The notes beneath the pieces are model-generated. The model was not told where the DNA came from. It saw only the letters and a list, made by a program, of their open reading frames with translations, and did no database searches. Shown here piece by piece: positions 22,882 to 36,257 of a stretch of DNA of 64,000 nucleotides (position 1 is the first letter of the stretch; the number at the start of each line of letters is the position of its first letter). The stretch comes from Auanema rhodensis (lineage: Eukaryota > Nematoda > Chromadorea > Rhabditida > Rhabditidae), in contig OZ059896.1 in the NCBI GenBank assembly GCA_964057225.1, positions 496,001-560,000 on the forward strand, given 5' to 3'. Both the position numbers and the translations under genes were made by a program.

Positions 22882-25800
22882 CGTAAATTTCAAAGTCATG
22901 GTTACCATGCACCAATATCGATAAAAATTTGTTTTTAGACTAATATGGACATGGGGAATCTAATTTTGAAAACCGCATCTCTTTATCTTTCACGTGAAGC
23001 GAGTTACATACCAAGTGCACATCACGTGTACATTTAATTAGCATAAATTAAAGTTCACGTAAATTTCAAAGTCATGGTTACCATGCACCAATATCAATAA
23101 AAATTTGTTTTTAGACTAATATGGACATGGGGAATCTAATTTTGAAAACCGCATCTCTTTATCTTTCACGTGAAGCGAGTTACATACCAAGTGCACATCA
23201 CGTGTACATTTAATTAGCATAAATTAAAGTTCACGTAAATTTCAAAGTCATGGTTACCATGAAGCAATATCAATAAAAATTTGTTTTTAGACTAATATGG
23301 ACATGGGGAATCTAATTTTGAAAACCGCATCTCTTTATCTTTCACGTGAAGCGAGTTACATACCAAGTGCACATCACGTGTACATTTAATTAGCATAAAT
23401 TAAAGTTCACGTAAATTTCAAAGTCATGGTTACCATGAACCAATATCAATAAAAATTTGTTTTTAGACTAATATGGACATGGGGAATCTAATTTTGAAAA
23501 CCGCATCTCTTTATCTTTCACGTGAAGCGAGTTACATACCAAGTGCACATCACGTGTACATTTAATTAGCATAAATTAAAGTTCACGTAAAATTCAAAGT
23601 CATGGTTACCATGCACCAATATCAATAAAAATTTGTTTTTAGACTAATATGGACATGGGGAATCTAATTTTGAGAACCGCATCTCTTTATCTTTCACGTG
23701 AAGCGAGTTACATACCAAGTGCACATCACGTGTACATTTAATTAGCATAAATTAAAGTTCACGTAAATTTCAAAGTCATGGTTACCATGCACCAATATCA
23801 ATAAAAATTTGTTTTTAGACTAATATGGACATGGGGAATCTAATTTTGAAAACCGCATCTCTTTATCTTTCACGTGAAGCGAGTTACATACCAAGTGCAC
23901 ATCACGTGTACATTTAATTAGCATAAATTAAAGTTCACGTAAATTTCAAAGTCATGGTTACCATGAACCAATATCAATAAAAATTTGTTTTTAGACTAAT
24001 ATGGACATGGGGAATCTAATTTTGAAAACCGCATCTCTTTATCTTTCACGTGAAGCGAGTTACATACCAAGTGCACATCACGTGTACATTTAATTAGCAT
24101 AAATTAAAGTTCACGTAAAATTCAAAGTCATGGTTACCATGCACCAATATCAATAAAAATTTGTTTTTAGACTAATATGGACATGGGGAATCTAATTTTG
24201 AGAACCGCATCTCTTTATCTTTCACGTGAAGCGAGTTACATACCAAGTGCACATCACGTGTACATTTAATTAGCATAAATTAAAGTTCACGTAAATTTCA
24301 AAGTCATGGTTACCATGCACCAATATCAATAAAAATTTGTTTTTAGACTAATATGGACATGGGGAATCTAATTTTGAAAACCGCATCTCTTTAACTTTCA
24401 CGTGAAGCGAGTTACATACCAAGTGCACATCACGTGTACATTTAATTAGCATAAATTAAAGTTCACGTAAATTTCAAAGTCATGGTTACCATGAACCAAT
24501 ATCAATAAAAATTTGTTTTTAGACTAATATGGACATGGGGAATCTAATTTTGAAAACCGCATCTCTTTATCTTTCACGTGAAGCGAGTTACATACCAAGT
24601 GCACATCACGTGTACATTTAATTAGCATAAATTAAAGTTCACGTAAATTTCAAAGTCATGGTTACCATGCACCAATATCAATAAAAATTTGTTTTTAGAC
24701 TAATATGGACATGGGGAATCTAATTTTGAAAACCGCATCTCTTTATCTTTCACGTGAAGCGAGTTACATACCAAGTGCACATCACGTGTACATTTAATTA
24801 GCATAAATTAAAGTTCACGTAAATTTCAAAGTCATGGTTACCATGAACCAATATCAATAAAAATTTGTTTTTAGACTAATATGGACATGGGGAATCTAAT
24901 TTTGAAAACCGCATCTCTTTATCTTTCACGTGAAGCGAGTTACATACCAAGTGCACATCACGTGTACATTTAATTAGCATAAATTAAAGTTCACGTAAAT
25001 TTCAAAGTCATGGTTACCATGAAGCAATATCAATAAAAATTTGTTTTTAGACTAATATGGACATGGGGAATCTAATTTTGAAAACCGCATCTCTTTATCT
25101 TTCACGTGAAGCGAGTTACATACCAAGTGCACATCACGTGTACATTTAATTAGCATAAATTAAAGTTCACGTAAATTTCAAAGTCATGGTTACCATGAAC
25201 CAATATCAATAAAAATTTGTTTTTAGACTAATATGGACATGGGGAATCTAATTTTGGAAACCGCATCTCTTTATCTTTCACGTGAAGCGAGTTACATACC
25301 AAGTGCACATCACGTGTACATTTAATTAGCATAAATTAAAGTTCACGTAAATTTCAAAGTCATGGTTACCATGAACCAATATCAATAAAAATTTGTTTTT
25401 AGACTAATATGGACATGGGGAATCTAATTTTGAAAACCGCATCTCTTTATCTTTCACGTGAAGCGAGTTACATACCAAGTGCACATCACGTGTACATTTA
25501 ATTAGCATAAATTAAAGTTCACGTAAATTTCAAAGTCATGGTTACCATGAAGCAATATCAATAAAAATTTGTTTTTAGATTAATATGGACATGGGGAATC
25601 TAATTTTGAAAACCGCATCTCTTTATCTTTCACGTGAAGCGAGTTACATACCAAGTGCACATCACGTGTACATTTAATTAGCATAAATTAAAGTTCACGT
25701 AAATTTCAAAGTCATGGTTACCATGAACCAATATCAATAAAAATTTGTTTTTAGACTAATATGGACATGGGGAATCTAATTTTGAAAACCGCATCTCTTT

Positions 25801-28513
25801 ATCTTTCACGTGAAGCGAGTTACATACCAAGTGCACATCACGTGTACATTTAATTAGCATAAATTAAAGTTCACGTAAAATTCAAAGTCATGGTTACCAT
25901 GCACCAATATCAATAAAAATTTGTTTTTAGACTAATATGGACATGGGGAATCTAATTTTGAAAACCGCATCTCTTTATCTTTCACGTGAAGCGAGTTACC
26001 TACCAAGTGCACATCACGTGTACATTTAATTAGCATAAATTAAAGTTCACGTAAATTTCAAAGTCATGGTTACCATGAACCAATATCAATAAAAATTTGT
26101 TTTTAGACTAATATGGACATGGGGAATCTAATTTTGGAAACCGCATCTCTTTATCTTTCACGTGAAGCGAGTTACATACCAAGTGCACATCACGTGTACA
26201 TTTAATTAGCATAAATTAAAGTTCACGTAAATTTCAAAGTCATGGTTACCATGAACCAATATCAATAACAATTTGTTTTTAGACTAATATGGACATGGGG
26301 AATCTAATTTTGGAAACCGCATCTCTTTATCTTTCACGTGAAGCGAGTTACATACCAAGTGCACATCACGTGTACATTTAATTAGCATAAATTAAAGTTC
26401 ACGTAAATTTCAAAGTCATGGTTACCATGAAGCAATATCAATAAAAATTTGTTTTTAGACTAATATGGACATGGGGAATCTAATTTTGAAAACCGCATCT
26501 CTTTATCTTTCACGTGAAGCGAGTTACATACCAAGTGCACATCACGTGTACATTTAATTAGCATAAATTAAAGTTCACGTAAATTTCAAAGTCATGGTTA
26601 CCATGAACCAATATCAATAAAAATTTGTTTTTAGACTAATATGGACATGGGGAATCTAATTTTGAAAACCGCATCTCTTTATCTTTCACGTGAAGCGAGT
26701 TACATACCAAGTGCACATCACGTGTACATTTAATTAGCATAAATTAAAGTTCACGTAAAATTCAAAGTCATGGTTACCATGCACCAATATCAATAAAAAT
26801 TTGTTTTTAGACTAATATGGACATGGGGAATCTAATTTTGAGAACCGCATCTCTTTATCTTTCACGTGAAGCGAGTTACATACCAAGTGCACATCACGTG
26901 TACATTTAATTAGCATAAATTAAAGTTCACGTAAATTTCAAAGTCATGGTTACCATGCACCAATATCAATAAAAATTTGTTTTTAGACTAATATGGACAT
27001 GGGGAATCTAATTTTGAAAACCGCATCTCTTTAACTTTCACGTGAAGCGAGTTACATACCAAGTGCACATCACGTGTACATTTAATTAGCATAAATTAAA
27101 GTTCACGTAAATTTCAAAGTCATGGTTACCATGAACCAATATCAATAAAAATTTGTTTTTAGACTAATATGGACATGGGGAATCTAATTTTGAAAACCGC
27201 ATCTCTTTATCTTTCACGTGAAGCGAGTTACATACCAAGTGCACATCACGTGTACATTTAATTAGCATAAATTAAAGTTCACGTAAAATTCAAAGTCATG
27301 GTTACCATGCACCAATATCAATAAAAATTTGTTTTTAGACTAATATGGACATGGGGAATCTAATTTTGAAAACCGCATCTCTTTATCTTTTACGTGAAGC
27401 GAGTTACATACCAAGTGCACATCACGTGTACATTTAATTAGCATAAATTAAAGTTCACGTAAAATTCAAAGTCATGGTTACCATGCACCAATATCAATAA
27501 AAATTTGTTTTTAGACTAATATGGACATGGGGAATCTAATTTTGAAAACCGCATCTCTTTATCTTTCACGTGAAGCGAGTTACATACCAAGTGCACATCA
27601 CGTGTACATTTAATTAGCATAAATTAAAGTTCACGTAAATTTCAAAGTCATGGTTACCATGCACCAATATCAATAAAATTTTGTTTTTAGACTAATATGG
27701 ACATGAGGAATCTAATTTTGAAAACCGCATCTCTTCATCTTTCACGTGAAGCGAGTTACATACCAAGTGCACATCACGTGTACATTTAATTAGCATAAAT
27801 TAAAGTTCACGTAAATTTCAAAGTCATGGTTACCATGCACCAATATCAATAAAAATTTGTTTTTAGACTAATATGGACATGGGGAATCTAATTTTGAAAA
27901 CCGCATCTCTTTATCTTTCGCGTGAAGCGAGTTACATACCAAGTGCACATCACGTGTACATTTAATTAGCATAAATTAAAGTTCACGTAAATTTCAAAGT
28001 CATGGTTACCATGAACCAATATCAATAAAAATTTGTTTTTAGACTAATATGGACATGGGGAATCTAATTTTGAAAACCGCATCTCTTTATCTTTCACGTG
28101 AAGCGAGTTACATACCAAGTGCACATCACGTGTACATTTAATTAGCATAAATTAAAGTTCACGTAAATTTCAAAGTCATGGTTACCATGAACCAATATCA
28201 ATAAAAATTTGTTTTTAGACTAATATGGACATGGGGAATATAATTTTGGAAACCGCATCTCTTTATCTTTCACGTGAAGCGAGTTACATACCAAGTGCAC
28301 ATCACGTGTACATTTAATTAGCATAAATTAAAGTTCACGTAAATTTCAAAGTCATGGTTACCATGAACCAATATCAATAACAATTTGTTTTTAGACTAAT
28401 ATGGACATGGGGAATCTAATTTTGGAAACCGCATCTCTTTATCTTTCACGTGAAGCGAGTTACATACCAAGTGCACATCACGTTTACATTTAATTAGCAT
28501 AAATTAAAGTTCA
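22882..28513 (+). repeat. Mosaic segment with 15-monomer echo (M130-M161)
   Basis: Characterised by aagc monomers (M132, M142, M145, M150), 'tgagaacc' monomers (M134, M137, M152) and 'ttggaaac' monomers (M143, M148, M149, M160, M161). M136-M139 (23938-24641: A, aaattc+tgagaacc, ttaact, A) recur as M151-M154 (26578-27281), offset 2640 = 15 x 176. M148-M149 (26050-26401; the second with 'aataacaat') recur as M160-M161 (28162-28513), offset 12 x 176. Private substitutions become more frequent from M155 on: tttta at the first box (M155), 'aaaatttt' and 'cttcatc' (M157), 'tttcgcg' (M158), and 'ggaatata' (M160). Confidence 0.75.
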
Positions 28514-28689
28514 CGTATATTTCAAAGTCTTGGTTACCATGAACTAATATCAATAAAAATTTGTTTTTAGACTAACATGGACATGGGGAATCTAATTTTG
28601 AAAACCGCATCTCTTTATCTTTCACGTGAAGCGAGTTACATACCAAGTGCACATCACGTGTACATTTAATTAGCATAAATTAAAGTTCA
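28514..28689 (+). repeat. Monomer M162 with a cluster of private substitutions
   Basis: Within about 70 bp this copy has 'cgtatat', 'gtcttgg', 'gaactaat' and 'actaacatgg', none of which I see elsewhere, and the preceding M161 has a private 'cacgttt' in its second box. Its neighbours on both sides are ordinary. A boundary between two amplified blocks that has escaped homogenisation would look like this; locally lower sequence accuracy is the alternative. Confidence 0.75.
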
Positions 28690-31600
28690 CGTAAATTTCA
28701 AAGTCATGGTTACCATGAACCAATATCAATAAAAATTTGTTTTTAGACTAATATGGACATGGGGAATCTAATTTTGAAAACCGCATCTCTTTATCTTTCA
28801 CGTGAAGCGAGTTACATACCAAGTGCACATCACGTGTACATTTAATTAGCATAAATTAAAGTTCACGTAAATTTCAAAGTCATGGTTACCATGAACCAAT
28901 ATCAATAAAAATTTGTTTTTAGACTAATATGGACATGGGGAATCTAATTTTGAAAACCGCATCTCTTTATCTTTCACGTGAAGCGAGTTACATACCAAGT
29001 GCACATCACGTGTACATTTAATTAGCATAAATTAAAGTTCACGTAAATTTCAAAGTCATGGTTACCATGAAGCAATATCAATAAAAATTTGTTTTTAGAC
29101 TAATATGGACATGGGGAATCTAATTTTGAAAACCGCATCTCTTTATCTTTCACGTGAAGCGAGTTACATACCAAGTGCACATCACGTGTACATTTAATTA
29201 GCATAAATTAAAGTTCACGTAAATTTCAAAGTCATGGTTACCATGCACCAATATCAATAAAAATTTGTTTTTAGACTAATATGGACATGGGGGATCTAAT
29301 TTTGAAAACCGCATCTCTTTATCTTTCACGTGAAGCGAGTTACATACCAAGTGCACATCACGTGTACATTTAATTAGCATAAATTAAAGTTCACGTAAAT
29401 TTCAAAGTCATGGTTACCATGAACCAATATCAATAAAAATTTGTTTTTAGACTAATATGGACATGAGTAATCTAATTTTGAAAACCGCATCTTTTTATCT
29501 TTCACGTGAAGCGAGTTACATACCAAGTGCACATCACGTGTACATTTAATTAGCATAAATTAATGTTCACGTAAATTTCAAAGTCATGGTTACCATGAAC
29601 CAATATCAATAAAAATTTGTTTTTAGACTAATATGGACATGGGGAATCTAATTTTGAAAACCGCATCTCTTTATCTTTCACGTGAAGCGAGTTACATACC
29701 AAGTGCACATCACGTGTACATTTAATTAGCATAAATTAAAGTTCACGTAAATTTCAAAGTCATGGTTACCATGAACCAATATCAATAAAAATTTGTTTTT
29801 AGACTAATATGGACATGGGTAATCTAATTTTGAAAACCGCATCTCTTTAACTTTCACGTGAAGCGAGTTACATACCAAGTGCACATCACGTGTACATTTA
29901 ATTAGCATAAATTAAAGTTCACGTAAATTTCAAAGTCATGGTTACCATGAACCAATATCAATAAAAATTTGTTTTTAGACTAATATGGACATGGGGAATC
30001 TAATTTTGAAAACCGCATCTCTTTATCTTTCACGTGAAGCGAGTTACATCCCAAGTGCACATCACGTGTACATTTAATTAGCATAAATTAAAGTTCACGT
30101 AAATTTCAAAGTCATGGTTACCATGCACCAATATCAATAAAAATTTGTTTTTAGACTAATATGGACATGGGTAATCTAATTTTGAAAACCGCATCTCTTT
30201 ATCTTTCACGTGAAGCGAGTTACATACCAAGAGCACATCACGTGTACATTTAATTAGCATAAATTAAAGTTCACGTAAATTTCAAAGTCATGGTTACCAT
30301 GCACCAATATCAATAAAAATTTGTTTTTAGACTAATATGGACATGGGGAATCTAATTTTGAAAACCGCATCTCTTTATCTTTCACGTGAAGCGAGTTACA
30401 TACCAAGTGCACATCACGTGTACATTTAATTAGCATAAATTAAAGTTCACGTAAATTTCAAAGTCATGGTTACCATGAACCAATATCAATAAAAATTTGT
30501 TTTTAGACTAATATGGACATGGGGAATCTAATTTTGAAAACCGCATCTCTTTATCTTTCACGTGAAGCGAGTTAGATACCAAGTGCACATCACGTGTACA
30601 TTTAATTAGCATAAATTAAAGTTCACGTAAATTTCAAAGTCATGGTTACCATGCACCAATATCAATAAAAATTTGTTTTTAGACTAATATGGACATGGGT
30701 AATCTAATTTTGAAAACCGCATCTCTTTATCTTTCACGTGAAGCGAGTTACATACCAAGAGCACATCACGTGTACATTTAATTAGCATAAATTAAAGTTC
30801 ACGTAAATTTCAAAGTCATGGTTACCATGAACCAATATCAATAAAAATTTGTTTTTAGACTAATATGGACATGGGGAATCTAATTTTGAAAACCGCATCT
30901 CTTTATCTTTCACGTGAAGCGAGTTACATACCAAGTGCACATCACGTGTACATTTAATTAGCATAAATTAAAGTTCACGTAAATTTCAAAGTCATGGTTA
31001 CCATGAACCAATATCAATAAAAATTTGTTTTTAGACTAATATGGACATGGGGAATCTAATTTTGAAAACCGCATCTCTTTATCTTTCACGTGAAGCGAGT
31101 TACATACCAAGTGCACATCACGTGTACATTTAATTAGCATAAATTAAAGTTCACGTAAAATTCAAAGTCATGGTTACCATGCACCAATATCAATAAAAAT
31201 TTGTTTTTAGACTAATATGGACATGGGGAATCTAATTTTGAAAACCGCATCTCTTTATCTTTCACGTGAAGCGAGTTACATACCAAGTGCACATCACGTG
31301 TACATTTAATTAGCATAAATTAAAGTTCACGTAAATTTCAAAGTCATGGTTACCATGCACCAATATCAATAAAAATTAGTATTTAGACTAATATGGACAT
31401 GGGGGATCTAATTTTGAAAACCGCATCTCTTTATCTTTCACGTGAAGCGAGTTACATACCAAGTGCACATCACGTGTACATTTAATTAGCATAAATTAAA
31501 GTTCACGTAAATTTCAAAGTCATGGTTACCATGAACCAATATCAATAAAAATTTGTTTTTAGACTAATATGGACATGGGTAATCTAATTTTGAAAACCGC

Positions 31601-34600
31601 ATCTCTTTAACTTTCACGTGAAGCGAGTTACATACCAAGTGCACATCACGTGTACATTTAATTAGCATAAATTAAAGTTCACGTAAATTTCAAAGTCATG
31701 GTTACCATGAACCAATATCAATAAAAATTTGTTTTTAGACTAATATGGACATGGGGAATCTAATTTTGAAAACCGCATCTCTTTATCTTTCACGTGAAGC
31801 GAGTTACATACCAAGTGCACATCACGTGTACATTTAATTAGCATAAATTAAAGTTCACGTAAATTTCAAAGTCATGGTTACCATGCACCAATATCAATAA
31901 AAATTTGTTTTTAGACTAATATGGACATGGGGAATCTAATTTTGAAAACCGCATCTCTTTATCTTTCACGTGAAGCGAGTTACATACCAAGTGCACATCA
32001 CGTGTACATTTAATTAGCATAAATTAAAGTTCACGTAAATTTCAAAGTCATGGTTACCATGCACCAATATCAATAAAAATTTGTTTTTAGACTAATATGG
32101 ACATGGGTAATCTAATTTTGAAAACCGCATCTCTTTATCTTTCACGTGAAGCGAGTTACATACCAAGAGCACATCACGTGTACATTTAATTAGCATAAAT
32201 TAAAGTTCACGTAAATTTCAAAGTCATGGTTACCATGCACCAATATCAATAAAAATTTGTTTTTAGACTAATATGGACATGGGTAATCTAATTTTGAAAA
32301 CCGCATCTCTTTATCTTTCACGTGAAGCGAGTTACATACCAAGAGCACATCACGTGTACATTTAATTAGCATAAATTAAAGTTCACGTAAATTTCAAAGT
32401 CATGGTTACCATGCACCAATATCAATAAAAATTTGTTTTTAGACTAATATGGACATGGGGAATCTAATTTTGAAAACCGCATCTCTTTATCTTTCACGTG
32501 AAGCGAGTTACATACCAAGTGCACATCACGTGTACATTTAATTAGCATAAATTAAAGTTCACGTAAATTTCAAAGTCATGGTTACCATGAACCAATATCA
32601 ATAAAAATTTGTTTTTAGACTAATATGGACATGGGGAATCTAATTTTGAAAACCGCATCTCTTTATCTTTCACGTGAAGCGAGTTACATACCAAGTGCAC
32701 ATCACGTGTACATTTAATTAGCATAAATTAAAGTTCACGTAAATTTCAAAGTCATGGTTACCATCAACCAATATCAATAAAAATTTGTTTTTAGACTAAT
32801 ATGGACATGGGGAATCTAATTTTGAAAACCGCATCTCTTTATCTTTCACGTGAAGCGAGTTACATACCAAGTGCACATCACGTGTACATTTAATTAGCAT
32901 AAATTAAAGTTCACGTAAAATTCAAAGTCATGGTTACCATGCACCAATATCAATAAAAATTTGTTTTTAGACTAATATGGACATGGGGAATCTAATTTTG
33001 AAAACCGCATCTCTTTATCTTTCACGTGAAGCGAGTTACATACCAAGTGCACATCACGTGTACATTTAATTAGCATAAATTAAAGTTCACGTAAATTTCA
33101 AAGTCATGGTTACCATGCACCAATATCAATAAAAATTTGTTTTTAGACTAATATGGACATGGGGAATATAATTTTGAAAACCGCATCTCTTTATCTTTCA
33201 CGTGAAGCGAGTTACATACCAAGTGCACATCACGTGTACATTTAATTAGCATAAATTAAAGTTCACGTAAATTTCAAAGTCATGGTTACCATGCACCAAT
33301 ATCAATAAAAATTTGTTTTTAGACTAATATGGACATGGGTAATCTAATTTTGAAAACCGCATCTCTTTAACTTTCACGTGAAGCGAGTTACATACCAAGT
33401 GCACATCACGTGTACATTTAATTAGCATAAATTAAAGTTCACGTAAATTTCAAAGTCATGGTTACCATGAACCAATATCAATAAAAATTTGTTTTTAGAC
33501 TAATATGGACATGGGGAATCTAATTTTGAAAACCGCATCTCTTTATCTTTCACGTGAAGCGAGTTACATACCAAGTGCACATCACGTGTACATTTAATTA
33601 GCATAAATTAAAGTTCACGTAAATTTCAAAGTCATGGTTACCATTAACCAATATCAATAAAAATTTGTTTTTAGACTAATATGGACATGGGGAATCTAAT
33701 TTTGAAAACCGCATCTCTTTATCTTTCACGTGAAGCGAGTTACATACCAAGTGCACATCACGTGTACATTTAATTAGCATAAATTAAAGTTCACGTAAAT
33801 TTCAAAGTCATGGTTACCATTAACCAATATCAATAAAAATTAGTATTTAGACTAATATGGACATGGGGGATCTAATTTTGAAAACCGCATCTCTTTATCT
33901 TTCACGTGAAGCGAGTTACATACCAAGTGCACATCACGTGTACATTTAATTAGCATAAATTAAAGTTCACGTAAATTTCAAAGTCATGGTTACCATGAAC
34001 CAATATCAATAAAAATTTGTTTTTAGACTAATATGGACATGGGTAATCTAATTTTGAAAACCGCATCTCTTTAACTTTCACGTGAAGCGAGTTACATACC
34101 AAGTGCACATCACGTGTACATTTAATTAGCATAAATTAAAGTTCACGTAAATTTCAAAGTCATGGTTACCATGCACCAATATCAATAAAAATTTGTTTTT
34201 AGACTAATATGGACATGGGGAATATAATTTTGAAAACCGCATCTCTTTATCTTTCACGTGAAGCGAGTTACATACCAAGTGCACATCACGTGTACATTTA
34301 ATTAGCATAAATTAAAGTTCACGTAAATTTCAAAGTCATGGTTACCATGCACCAATATCAATAAAAATTTGTTTTTAGACTAATATGGACATGGGAACTC
34401 TAATTTTGAAAACCGCATCTCTTTAACTTTCACGTGAAGCGAGTTACATACCAAGTGCACATCACGTGTACATTTAATTAGCATAAATTAAAGTTCACGT
34501 AAATTTCAAAGTCATGGTTACCATGAACCAATATCAATAAAAATTTGTTTTTAGACTAATATGGACATGGGGAATCTAATTTTGAAAACCGCATCTCTTT

Positions 34601-36257
34601 ATCTTTCACGTGAAGCGAGTTACATACCAAGTGCACATCACGTGTACATTTAATTAGCATAAATTAAAGTTCACGTAAATTTCAAAGTCATGGTTACCAT
34701 TAACCAATATCAATAAAAATTTGTTTTTAGACTAATATGGACATGGGGAATCTAATTTTGAAAACCGCATCTCTTTATCTTTCACGTGAAGCGAGTTACA
34801 TACCAAGTGCACATCACGTGTACATTTAATTAGCATAAATTAAAGTTCACGTAAATTTCAAAGTCATGGTTACCATTAACCAATATCAATAAAAATTAGT
34901 ATTTAGACTAATATGGACATGGGGGATCTAATTTTGAAAACCGCATCTCTTTATCTTTCACGTGAAGCGAGTTACATACCAAGTGCACATCACGTGTACA
35001 TTTAATTAGCATAAATTAAAGTTCACGTAAATTTCAAAGTCATGGTTACCATGAACCAATATCAATAAAAATTTGTTTTTAGACTAATATGGACATGGGT
35101 AATCTAATTTTGAAAACCGCATCTCTTTAACTTTCACGTGAAGCGAGTTACATACCAAGTGCACATCACGTGTACATTTAATTAGCATAAATTAAAGTTC
35201 ACGTAAATTTCAAAGTCATGGTTACCATGAACCAATATCAATAAAAATTTGTTTTTAGACTAATATGGACATGGGGAATCTAATTTTGAAAACCGCATCT
35301 CTTTATCTTTCACGTGAAGCGAGTTACATACCAAGTGCACATCACGTGTACATTTAATTAGCATAAATTAAAGTTCACGTAAATTTCAAAGTCATGGTTA
35401 CCATGCACCAATATCAATAAAAATTTGTTTTTAGACTAATATGGACATGGGTAATCTAATTTTGAAAACCGCATCTCTTTATCTTTCACGTGAAGCGAGT
35501 TACATACCAAGAGCACATCACGTGTACATTTAATTAGCATAAATTAAAGTTCACGTAAATTTCAAAGTCATGGTTACCATGCACCAATATCAATAAAAAT
35601 TTGTTTTTAGACTAATATGGACATGGGGAATCTAATTTTGAAAACCGCATCTCTTTATCTTTCACGTGAAGCGAGTTACATACCAAGTGCACATCACGTG
35701 TACATTTAATTAGCATAAATTAAAGTTCACGTAAATTTCAAAGTCATGGTTACCATGCACCAATATCAATAAAAATTTGTTTTTAGACTAATATGGACAT
35801 GGGGAATCTAATTTTGAAAACCGCATCTCTTTAACTTTCACGTGAAGCGAGTTACATACCAAGTGCACATCACGTGTACATTTAATTAGCATAAATTAAA
35901 GTTCACGTAAATTTCAAAGTCATGGTTACCATGAACCAATATCAATAAAAATTTGTTTTTAGACTAATATGGACATGCGGAATCTAATTTTGAAAACCGC
36001 ATCTCTTTATCTTTCACGTGAAGCGAGTTACATACCAAGTGCACATCACGTGTACATTTAATTAGCATAAATTAAAGTTCACGTAAATTTCAAAGTCATG
36101 GTTACCATGAACCAATATCAATAAAAATTTGTTTTTAGACTAATATGGACATGGGGAATCTAATTTTGAAAACCGCATCTCTTTATCTTTCACGTGAAGC
36201 GAGTTACATACCAAGTGCACATCACGTGTACATTTAATTAGCATAAATTAAAGTTCA
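28690..36257 (+). repeat. Block with aagagc, attaacc and aattagtattt monomers, including a 6-monomer tandem duplication
   Basis: Marker monomers: 'gagt'+'cttttta'+'taatg' (M167, 29394); gggt with 'aagagc' for 'aagtgc' (M171, M174, M182, M183, M201); 'aattagtattt'+gggg+g followed by gggt+ttaact (M178-M179, M192-M193, M198-M199); 'atcaacc' (M186); 'ggaatata' (M188, M194); attaacc (M191, M192, M197, M198). M188-M193 (33090-34145) and M194-M199 (34146-35201) are adjacent copies of a six-monomer, 1056-bp unit; they differ visibly in the second monomer (gggt in M189, 'gggaactc' in M195). A related block recurs at 59138-64000. Confidence 0.83.
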
